Virus record (IMG/VR): IMGVR_UViG_3300005608_000028
Location: 1 to 21,051 of that record
Direction: 5' to 3' (one strand)
From: a virus
DNA length: 21,051 nucleotides
Each line of letters begins with the position of its first letter. Position 1 is the stretch's first letter. The notes below the pieces were generated by a model, which did no database searches, had not been told where the DNA came from, and was given only the letters and a program-made list of their open reading frames with translations. Position numbers and translations under genes: made by a program. Positions 12,766-19,780 of the stretch are shown piece after piece.

Positions 12766-12971
12766 AATACGTAATGTCTGTTAGTAGGGTCAATAGTTTC
12801 TTGAATCATATTTACAGATTCCATAAACCCTTCAGCACCCCAGTATGAAAAAGGAAATTTAAGATCCTCTTCTTTACCTGTGCTATCTATAAGTTTGATT
12901 GATCGTTGTGGAAAATTGATAGTAACATTATCAATATATGTGTCCATAGAATCCCAATATTCTTCTGTCAT
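12762..12971 (-). CDS. small conserved-type cyanophage protein next to gp5 (69 aa)
   Basis: The product (MTEEYWDSMDTYIDNVTINF, then PQRSIKLIDSTGKEE) starts with a short helix. A beta-hairpin 'YIDNVTINFP.R.IKLI' follows, then a helix (EGFMESVNMIQETI). From memory, cyanophages carry similar proteins near their hub genes ('MDTYIDN.TI.FP.R..KLI'). It begins six bases after the gp5 stop and overlaps the next gene by ATGA, so all are on one transcript. Its function is unknown; an assembly-chaperone role for the hub would fit its place but is only inference. Confidence 0.7.
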   Translation of the reverse strand: MTEEYWDSMDTYIDNVTINFPQRSIKLIDSTGKEEDLKFPFSYWGAEGFMESVNMIQETIDPTNRHYVL

Positions 12972-12977
12972 TATATC

Positions 12978-15404
12978 TTAATTTAACATCAATGGCAACC
13001 CATAGACGTTAGTTGGTCCAACTCTACAACCGAATGATGCTTTACCTGCCAGTACGTTATATCTTATAACTCCTGCACCCATAACGTTGTTTGTTATAGC
13101 ACCTACACCTTTAATTCTTTCTGTAATAATTGAAGGGATGCCTTTACCTAAACCAATGGTTGCTCTAACAGAACCAACCGTACCACTCATAGTCTCAACA
13201 ATACCACAAGGTTTTGTCAATCCTACAACAGAACGTATGTATGCAGCAGGGAATAATGATCCTGTTAGTCCCTCACTTTGTAATACAACATCAGGACCTT
13301 TAATCATAGTTAATCTACCTGTGACAGCGATTGGTATTGGGTTTAACATACCAATCATTGTATAGATTTGGTTGTTTACAAAATTAGTTTCCCAAGCACA
13401 CTCATTGATAATCTCACCAGAGATAGAGTTCATCAATGCCTGTGATTTATTAGTAATACTATTTGCATTAACCTCATAGTTACCAATAGCAGTCTGTGTA
13501 ATATGTGCTGCCTGTATTCCCCAAGCACCTTGATAGTTTACTTCGTGGTCAGCAGCGATAACTTTTGTAGATTTTGCTTGCTGATCACCAGGTGTTACTC
13601 CATCTTCTTCTACACCAACACCATTAGATTGATGTTGATCGTGTGATCCACCAACCTCTACCTTGAAATCTCCCATAACTTTCAAAGTATAATCACCTTC
13701 AATAGTTACACATTGATTGCCTTTAACGTTTGTACATATGTCTCCACCAACAATCTTAGTTTCGTTTCCAGGTTGGTTAAAGTGTGTGTTACCAAAACGG
13801 TCTGATATTTTAGTCTGTCCACCTGTATCTGTGACAATAGTTTTCTCTTTACCTTTATTGTTATCTTGGATAATAGCAGAACCATTCATAAAGGTTTGCA
13901 CTTCCATATCATAAGACTTCAGATCCTGATACATTTCGGTGATAATATCACCTTGAGTTTTTGGTTTTCCAGTTACAATATCAGTCTCAACTGTACGTAA
14001 CATAAACTCTGGAGGAGTTGCACAGGTACTAGAACCCCACAGTGGCAACCAGAAATTACTCCTTGCTTTTCGTATTTTTCTTCCACAATCTTTCTTTGAG
14101 ACTAAGGAAAGTATTAGACCAATAATTATCTTTACAATGTTCTGGAAATTCAACTTACTGAAATCCATTTGGAAAATACTTTGAATCTTACCTACTAACG
14201 ATCTAAACTTACCAATAGCGTCTCTTGCTGTAGCGATTGCAGAAACAATAACATTGATAGTTTTAGATATTTTCTGTAGACCTGACTTTATCTTACCCAT
14301 AATAGAACCGATTGCACCACTGATAGCAGTTGAGATGCCATCATATACTTTCTGCACAATCATATTAGATAAACTTGCAGCAAACTGAGCAGTATTAGTA
14401 AATGCAGAAGATATTAAACCTAATATATGAGATGCCTCAAACATACAGAATACATTGAAGAGAGTTCCTGCAATGTCCATCAATGTTGTAATGATACCTG
14501 TAGGTATTATGTTACTTAACAATGATTTAAGTTTACTTACAACTGCTTCTATAACTTTTGCCATCACTTCTTTCATCCAAGACATAATACCTGATATGCC
14601 ATTAGCAATGAAATTGTTTATACCGTGCATTGCTTTATCTAATATCTTACTATCTACTTTCTTACCTGTAATAACAGACACTAAGTTACCTAGAGGATCT
14701 CTCGCTAGTGTAGATGCAAGAGTTCCTGCTTCTTTTAACATTCTTTCTAAATCTGTTTCAAAACCTGCTCCCGCAGGTCCTGCTGCTCCATCTGCAATAG
14801 AGAATATACTTGTAGGTACAACCAAAGGATTTGCTGCATAATGTCCTTCAAATCCTCTTACTGCTTCACCAAATATTCCTCTATCTGTAGACTCTCCACC
14901 ATCTGTATTTGCTGCTTCTGTTCCTAATACATTGAAAGGGTTTCCACCCGCTACTTCTCCACCTGACAAATCTTTTGACTGTACAGGTAGTTCTCCTGCT
15001 TTCTCAGGGTCTGCTATTGTAGTCTTGGAAACTTCAGAATCTTGCCCACTTTCATCTGTTCTAAATCCTCTAAAAGAACCAATTACAACTGGTAGTTGTG
15101 CTTCTTCTCCATCTAGGAAAAATCCTAAAACTTGTGCACCAACTTCTAATGCTGTAGATGTTCCTGTATTTTTTATTCCTGCTTGGTCTGTAGGCAACAG
15201 AACTGATGCCCACGGTAATACTTTAGTAGGTATTGTTGTTAAATACGCTTCTTTTGGATTGCCACCAGTGTACCAACCAACAATACGAACACGAACTCTA
15301 CCAATCTCTTGTGGATCTTCTTTATCCTCGACTTCTCCGACCCACCAAGTGAATCCGTCGCGACCCATCACATCAGTTTTACCTTGTAAAGCAGTTGCTG
15401 CCAT
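12978..15404 (-). CDS. 5: baseplate hub / central spike protein, T4 gp5-like
   Basis: Residues 1-115 form the N-terminal OB-fold of gp5/VgrG proteins: WWVGEVEDKEDPQEIGRVRV (20-39) is the 'G.V.....P...GRV.V.' signature, followed by VLPWASVLLP and LEVGAQVLGFFLDGE. Residues about 500-690 are a spike-like beta region (TKISDRFGNTHFNQPGNETK, VKGNQCVTIEGDYTLKVMG) typical of the triple-stranded beta-helix needle. Between them, residues about 215-435 are a hydrophobic helical section in the place where T4 gp5 has its lysozyme domain. No lysozyme motif is seen. In the virion, a gp5 trimer forms the tip that pierces the outer membrane. A GGAGGA Shine-Dalgarno sequence lies ten bases before the ATG. An upstream CATAAATA overlaps the stop of the oxygenase gene. 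At 808 residues it is longer than T4 gp5 (575). Confidence 0.88.
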   Translation of the reverse strand: MAATALQGKTDVMGRDGFTWWVGEVEDKEDPQEIGRVRVRIVGWYTGGNPKEAYLTTIPTKVLPWASVLLPTDQAGIKNTGTSTALEVGAQVLGFFLDGEEAQLPVVIGSFRGFRTDESGQDSEVSKTTIADPEKAGELPVQSKDLSGGEVAGGNPFNVLGTEAANTDGGESTDRGIFGEAVRGFEGHYAANPLVVPTSIFSIADGAAGPAGAGFETDLERMLKEAGTLASTLARDPLGNLVSVITGKKVDSKILDKAMHGINNFIANGISGIMSWMKEVMAKVIEAVVSKLKSLLSNIIPTGIITTLMDIAGTLFNVFCMFEASHILGLISSAFTNTAQFAASLSNMIVQKVYDGISTAISGAIGSIMGKIKSGLQKISKTINVIVSAIATARDAIGKFRSLVGKIQSIFQMDFSKLNFQNIVKIIIGLILSLVSKKDCGRKIRKARSNFWLPLWGSSTCATPPEFMLRTVETDIVTGKPKTQGDIITEMYQDLKSYDMEVQTFMNGSAIIQDNNKGKEKTIVTDTGGQTKISDRFGNTHFNQPGNETKIVGGDICTNVKGNQCVTIEGDYTLKVMGDFKVEVGGSHDQHQSNGVGVEEDGVTPGDQQAKSTKVIAADHEVNYQGAWGIQAAHITQTAIGNYEVNANSITNKSQALMNSISGEIINECAWETNFVNNQIYTMIGMLNPIPIAVTGRLTMIKGPDVVLQSEGLTGSLFPAAYIRSVVGLTKPCGIVETMSGTVGSVRATIGLGKGIPSIITERIKGVGAITNNVMGAGVIRYNVLAGKASFGCRVGPTNVYGLPLMLN

Positions 15405-15425
15405 TGTTAAGTTATCCTCCGTTTT

Positions 15426-15433
15426 TATTTATG
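15426..15433 (-). promoter_or_regulatory. late promoter-like CATAAATA for gp5
   Basis: CATAAATA on the minus strand, one base off the T4 late consensus TATAAATA, lies 21 bases before the gp5 ATG and overlaps the TAA stop of the oxygenase gene. Distance to the start codon is nearly the same as for the other late motifs in this window. Confidence 0.55.
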
Positions 15434-15986
15434 CGTAGGAAATCCATCCTGTAGCGATCATTTTTTCTTCGGGTGATGTAAGACCGTGATGAACGTGAGT
15501 CCAATCTGCTGGCCAAAACACTGTTAAACCTTTCTCAGGTTTTATTTTTTTATCTTGATGTACCCAGTATGTTTCACCACCTTCATTAACTGTATTTAAG
15601 TAAGTCATCCAAGCAAGATGCCTATAGGATGCAGTCTTACCAGACCCAATTCTTTCACAATGAGGGCGGTGATAACCACCTGTATTTGCGGTGTACCATT
15701 GTATATTAAACGGTTCATTTAATTCAACTGGTGCCATACAAGCGTACGGGAACTTTTCAAGGTATTTATCAAGAACTGTTTGTAGTTCTCCTAAGAAAAT
15801 ACGAACTGCTTTCTCATTGAGAAAGGGTGGTATTGCCATATCAACAGACTTCTTGATGGTAGGGTCTACACCATCAGAGAACTCTCCATTAACCTTTTTA
15901 AGATAAGTACAATTATCCCAAAATTCCAGTAAATTGTCAATAGTGAGATCACTTATATGATCTCCATAGATAAAATCAGTCGTCAT
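15429..15986 (-). CDS. 2-oxoglutarate/Fe(II)-dependent oxygenase (prolyl 4-hydroxylase-like)
   Basis: This superfamily uses 2-oxoglutarate and O2 to hydroxylate proteins, nucleic acids or small molecules. The double-stranded beta-helix core shows the iron triad: H109 and E111 in GGYHRPHCERIG, and a distal His in WTHVHHG (H166 or H167). K175 (SPEEKMIATGW) takes the place of the 2-oxoglutarate-binding Lys, as in prolyl 4-hydroxylases. Between them are the core strands LAWMTYLNTVNEGGETYW and GLTVFWPADW. The proximal pair is HxE rather than the commoner HxD, which is tolerated in the superfamily. It starts 11 bases inside the preceding gene. T4-like cyanophages commonly carry several such genes, with unknown substrates. 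Here it sits between two hub genes, so a virion-protein substrate is possible but unproven. Confidence 0.88.
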   Translation of the reverse strand: MTTDFIYGDHISDLTIDNLLEFWDNCTYLKKVNGEFSDGVDPTIKKSVDMAIPPFLNEKAVRIFLGELQTVLDKYLEKFPYACMAPVELNEPFNIQWYTANTGGYHRPHCERIGSGKTASYRHLAWMTYLNTVNEGGETYWVHQDKKIKPEKGLTVFWPADWTHVHHGLTSPEEKMIATGWISYA

Positions 15987-16203
15987 ACACTAGACATTCT
16001 GGTTCATCTGGATGCTGATCACAGAATAGTTCTAAAGCGTTAGGGTCGTGGTGATCTCCTGCTTCAATCTCTTCTTTGTGATGCTCCGCATACTCCTCTA
16101 AATCGTGAAGTTCTACTTTTGCGTGTCTACGTGCAGCAGGATTTGCTAATGGATCATCAATGATGTCCTTGTCTTTTTTAATGTGGTCTTCTATGCTTTT
16201 CAT
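15976..16203 (-). CDS. small acidic His-rich conserved-type cyanophage protein (75 aa)
   Basis: The start is the ATG at 16203, which overlaps the hub protein's TGA stop in an ATGA junction; AAAGGACAG lies upstream. A longer in-frame form from 16260 would overlap the hub gene by 61 bases and is not preferred. The product (MKSIEDHIKKDKDIIDDPLA ... ending CDQHPDEPECLVYDD) is a charged helical protein with a His/Asp-rich turn (EAGDHHDPNALELFC) and two cysteines in its C-terminal part. From memory, cyanophages have a closely similar small protein at this place in the hub cluster. Its function is unknown; an assembly or chaperone role is possible. Confidence 0.75.
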   Translation of the reverse strand: MKSIEDHIKKDKDIIDDPLANPAARRHAKVELHDLEEYAEHHKEEIEAGDHHDPNALELFCDQHPDEPECLVYDD

Positions 16204-17588
16204 TGGTCGATACTGTCCTTTGATAGATTTAATCTTGAGGTGATACCTGCGGGTTGCCAAGTATGTGTTATACCTAGAATCATATATTTGCCAGAATAAA
16301 CTGGATCAAGTTCTAGTCGTTCGGATTGTCCTTCTGGATTAGACAAAGGTATCCTAACCTCTATGATGTCACCTGCATCTAAAGAAATGTTTCCAGGGAC
16401 TGTTATATCTAGGCGAATTGCGTTAAGTAATTGCCAACGTGATGCAGCGTATGCCGAACACAAAACAGTGTCGAAATTCATATTTGCAGATGTTCCCTCT
16501 GGATTTTCAGCACTCTCAGCATTTTTCATTCCTGGAAGTGCTCTTAGTTTTATACGAGTTGGTTTCTCTTCTGAGAAATACTCGTCATTCGCTCTGAAAA
16601 AGGGGAATCCAGAGTTAAGAGTATTTGCTATATCAAATACTTTTTTAGCACCCATATTTACTGGAGGATTTATAGATCCCGCAGGTGATGAGTCCTCTTC
16701 CCCAGTTGTTTCAGTTCCACCATTAGAAGGTAAATGTCCTTCAGTTAAGGCGGGCAATAATATTCCAATAACAACGTTGCTATACAGACCAGTACGCATC
16801 CTTTCTAGGTGATTTGCACGATCTGGATAGTTCAATGTCTCTATATTATAAGCATTATTTGAATCATCTGTCAAGTTTGCTTGTACATATGTGAATATTT
16901 TAGGATTTGTAAAAGATGGGTTTTTTTCAGAACACAAGTAATCCATAGTAGCAAAACTCATACCTTGACGTGTTTGCCAATACAAATATCCTGGTCTTTT
17001 AGATACTGAACCAACTACTTTATCTTGAATGTATGAAATAGCATCATAAGGTCTCCAAGATGTAGATATAAAGTTAAAATTACCAGAAGCAGGTTCCCAG
17101 AATTTGTGCTTTGTTTCTTTTAAATATTTTTTCTCTATATCCTCAATACTAACAGATCCAGGTTTATCAACAAATGCTTCAAAAACACGATTAGTCTCAT
17201 TCAATGCTGTAGAAGGTGATGTGGTATATAAAATATAAGTTTGTGCACGTTCAGACTTTGTAACTTCACCAATTTTAAATACTTTTTGTATAATTTCAAG
17301 TTCTTCATCTCCTGATGAATCAGTCTTTATGGTAAGTTTAACATATTCATTACCATTCAATAATCTTGCCATATCAGCAGTATCATATATTAAAATCTCC
17401 ATTCTCATTGTAGGAGAATCTACAGACTGTATAATTTTAAATTCTGAGCATAATCCACGAAGATCAAAAGCATTATCACCACTAAATTGTAATCCAGACA
17501 AATCCTCTCTAGGAGATGTGTCAGCAGGTAAAACTAAAAGACCAAACTCTTGTATTTCATATCCTTTTGGTTGGGTAATATCTGCCAT
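16200..17588 (-). CDS. baseplate hub protein, gp27 / late-control D-like (462 aa)
   Basis: The N-terminal half (FKIIQSVDSPTMRMEILIYD at about 51-70, then LNGNEYVKLTI) resembles the first barrel domain of hub proteins such as T4 gp27, Mu gp44 or P2 gpD, which set up the pseudo-sixfold ring on the tail tube. The middle has WRPYDAISYIQDKVV, typical of the domain that follows. The C-terminus (ISLDAGDIIEVRIP ... YSGKYMILGITHTW) closely matches the last strands of late-control D proteins ('G.....GD.v.v......G.Y.I.......'). In T4 the gp27 trimer caps the gp5 spike, and here the gene is in the same cluster as gp5. Start and stop are joined to neighbours by TAATG and ATGA, so translation is coupled. 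The gp27 equivalence is inference from fold-like motifs and context. Confidence 0.72.
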   Translation of the reverse strand: MADITQPKGYEIQEFGLLVLPADTSPREDLSGLQFSGDNAFDLRGLCSEFKIIQSVDSPTMRMEILIYDTADMARLLNGNEYVKLTIKTDSSGDEELEIIQKVFKIGEVTKSERAQTYILYTTSPSTALNETNRVFEAFVDKPGSVSIEDIEKKYLKETKHKFWEPASGNFNFISTSWRPYDAISYIQDKVVGSVSKRPGYLYWQTRQGMSFATMDYLCSEKNPSFTNPKIFTYVQANLTDDSNNAYNIETLNYPDRANHLERMRTGLYSNVVIGILLPALTEGHLPSNGGTETTGEEDSSPAGSINPPVNMGAKKVFDIANTLNSGFPFFRANDEYFSEEKPTRIKLRALPGMKNAESAENPEGTSANMNFDTVLCSAYAASRWQLLNAIRLDITVPGNISLDAGDIIEVRIPLSNPEGQSERLELDPVYSGKYMILGITHTWQPAGITSRLNLSKDSIDQ

Positions 17589-19780
17589 TATAAGAAGTTA
17601 CTTGGTGATGTGTTTGATTCTGCTAGATAACCAAATCTACTTTGTATATATGGTGTAACAGGATTTTCTTCCCCTGGGAGGGTAACTAACTGTCCTTCTC
17701 CACCATCTTTTTCTATTACAGGTTTTTCTATTGCATCTAATACGATAGTCTGAACCTGTTGTTTTTGCATCATTTTATCTAATTCCTGTTCACCTGCGGT
17801 TGTAACGTCTAGTAGATTCTTTAATATACCAGAAGCATTAGTTGTTTTTGATATAATTCCAACTGCTTGTAATAATCTTTGTGTTGTAAGATTAGGATCT
17901 TTACGGGTATCAGGTGTGTCTATAGGTACTACAAACTCTGTTCCGTGACCTACAAATCCACCGTTAGATCTATTAATAAATGATGTTTGATTGAACCCTA
18001 CGGGATAACCTGATTGCGGTCCACTTATGATACCACCTTTACTTCTACCACCTTTCAAACTTTCAAGCATTGCAAGTGTGTCTTTCCAACTTCTAGTTTG
18101 GTTATTTACAGACCCTTCTGAACTAGGTATCTCATCAAAGAATTTTGATAAATTTAAAGCAAATTGACTTGCATCTATTTTCTCACCCAAGAAATCTTGG
18201 TATCCCGCCATATTCTTCAGTTCTTTGAAGATAGTATCTTGACCTGCGGGACTGAATTTGTAAGTTTTAGGGTCTTTACCCATACTCTTCAGTGCTGCCA
18301 AAGCATCAGAGAGTTTTATGCTATAACGACCTAACTCTGCACCTTCACCATATGTTTGAATTAACTCTTCAACAGTCTGATAAATTAAGGAAGTATCAGT
18401 ACCATTTCCTGTATCATCATATTTGCTGCCTGACGCAACAAAATCACCTAAGAAATTAGAACCTTTTAATGGATATGTAGAACCACCTTCTCCTTTAAAG
18501 GGGTCTCCATTAATATTTGCAGGAGTTCCGTTGAATGTAGAAGTGTTAGAGGTTTCCTCTTTTTCATCTTGATTTCCACTTCCTGCTACCCACGATAAAA
18601 CTTTCGTAAGAGTGTTTAGTAGCAAAATTGCAGGACCAAATGCGTATTTACCTATTATCTCTGCTGCTTTTAATATCTTTGGCATATGTGGTTCTATCAT
18701 ATCAAGAACCCTACTCATAAGATCACCATACGCTATAAAAAAGTCTTTGACTGCATCACCAACTGGTTTCAGTAATTTTTTAGTAAAATCTGCAACCATA
18801 CCAAACCATTTTTTTATCGGATCTATGATTTTCTTTACCATAGGACCAATAAATTTACCTACATTTTTTCCTAAAAATCCACCAAGAGCATTACCAATTA
18901 AACCACCAATAGGACCTGCTATTTGATTACCTATCATTCCAAGACCTATTGCACCTGTTGTTGCTCCTACCGATCCACCTATTGCTGCTGACTGTCTATA
19001 TTCTTCATCTATACCCTCATCTTCCATTATATCATTATATGCCATAAACCCTTGTGCTATACCTAACCCTGCTTGACCCAAGAAATTACCACCTAGGAAT
19101 TTACCTAGGTTCATAATACCTTTACCAACCAGACTTAGCATACTGGTAAATCCTTTCACCATCAATGCAGGATTCTTCAATATTTTTAATCCTAATGCAG
19201 CAACAACTCCCGCTGTTATCAACTTCATAGCACCTTCAATTCTGTCCAAGAAAGACTTATCTTCACCAAATAATTGATTCCACGACTTTCCTATCCAACT
19301 TACAATTCCAGACATCAATCCCCATACTGCCTTGAAAAATCCTCCTATTCGTTTCATTGCAAGAGTTAATTTTTCTTGATTCTCCTTATTACCTAACCAT
19401 TTAAGAGCAGCAAAGGTCATAAGACCTGTAAACAACTTACCTAACCATCCGAAGAATGTAGGTGCTGCTTTTGCCATTAATGCACCAACTGCTAAACCAA
19501 TACCCATTTTATTACCTTTCTTCATCTTACGAGCATTTGCTCTATCAATTTCAAGTTGATTTCTTCTCGATATTTCTTGCATTTGAGCAGTCTGTTGTGA
19601 TCTTGCTGCTTGTACTGCTACACCTATACTATTAACTGTTATCCCTAGGGAATTAATTGCTTTAATGGTTGTGGAAAAACTTGACCCCGATACTTGTTTA
19701 CCGCCAATCGAAATTTTTGCACCCTCATCTTTTGGTGGTGCAATAAATTTATAAAATCGTATAGTCTTTTTTTCTGCCAT
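17588..19780 (-). CDS. tape-measure-like tail protein (730 aa)
   Basis: After a short N-terminal head, the region 35-85 is a predicted coiled coil (AARSQQTAQMQEISRRNQLE). Residues about 90-400 are strongly hydrophobic helices with a glycine zipper at 264-313 (AIGGSVGATTGAIGLG ... IGGLIGNALGGFLG). Residues 400-450 are a polar linker. Near the C-terminus, SNGGFVGHGTEFVVPIDTPD matches the 'GG...G...FVVP' motif seen at the end of many phage tape-measure proteins. This suggests a tail-lumen protein that sets tail length and may enter the inner membrane on injection; T4's corresponding role is split between gp29 and other hub proteins. It is coupled by TAATG junctions to the partial gene upstream and to the hub protein downstream. 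The exact homology is not certain. Confidence 0.7.
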   Translation of the reverse strand: MAEKKTIRFYKFIAPPKDEGAKISIGGKQVSGSSFSTTIKAINSLGITVNSIGVAVQAARSQQTAQMQEISRRNQLEIDRANARKMKKGNKMGIGLAVGALMAKAAPTFFGWLGKLFTGLMTFAALKWLGNKENQEKLTLAMKRIGGFFKAVWGLMSGIVSWIGKSWNQLFGEDKSFLDRIEGAMKLITAGVVAALGLKILKNPALMVKGFTSMLSLVGKGIMNLGKFLGGNFLGQAGLGIAQGFMAYNDIMEDEGIDEEYRQSAAIGGSVGATTGAIGLGMIGNQIAGPIGGLIGNALGGFLGKNVGKFIGPMVKKIIDPIKKWFGMVADFTKKLLKPVGDAVKDFFIAYGDLMSRVLDMIEPHMPKILKAAEIIGKYAFGPAILLLNTLTKVLSWVAGSGNQDEKEETSNTSTFNGTPANINGDPFKGEGGSTYPLKGSNFLGDFVASGSKYDDTGNGTDTSLIYQTVEELIQTYGEGAELGRYSIKLSDALAALKSMGKDPKTYKFSPAGQDTIFKELKNMAGYQDFLGEKIDASQFALNLSKFFDEIPSSEGSVNNQTRSWKDTLAMLESLKGGRSKGGIISGPQSGYPVGFNQTSFINRSNGGFVGHGTEFVVPIDTPDTRKDPNLTTQRLLQAVGIISKTTNASGILKNLLDVTTAGEQELDKMMQKQQVQTIVLDAIEKPVIEKDGGEGQLVTLPGEENPVTPYIQSRFGYLAESNTSPSNFL

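Noticed and set aside
14455-14841. 128-codon plus-strand open frame inside gp5
   Set aside because: Its hydrophobic product mirrors the helical section of gp5 read in reverse; no independent support.
12978-15404. Lysozyme domain within gp5
   Set aside because: T4 gp5 has one, but no E..D..T muramidase pattern was found here; the corresponding section is hydrophobic helix.
14932-15438. 168-codon open frame on the plus strand across the gp5 N-terminus
   Set aside because: It is antisense to the well-supported OB-fold of gp5, has no Shine-Dalgarno sequence, and its Ser/Pro/Thr-rich product looks like a reversed reading of a real gene.
16363-16812. 149-codon plus-strand open frame inside the hub gene
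   Set aside because: Antisense to a gene with recognisable hub motifs; no ribosome site or family likeness.
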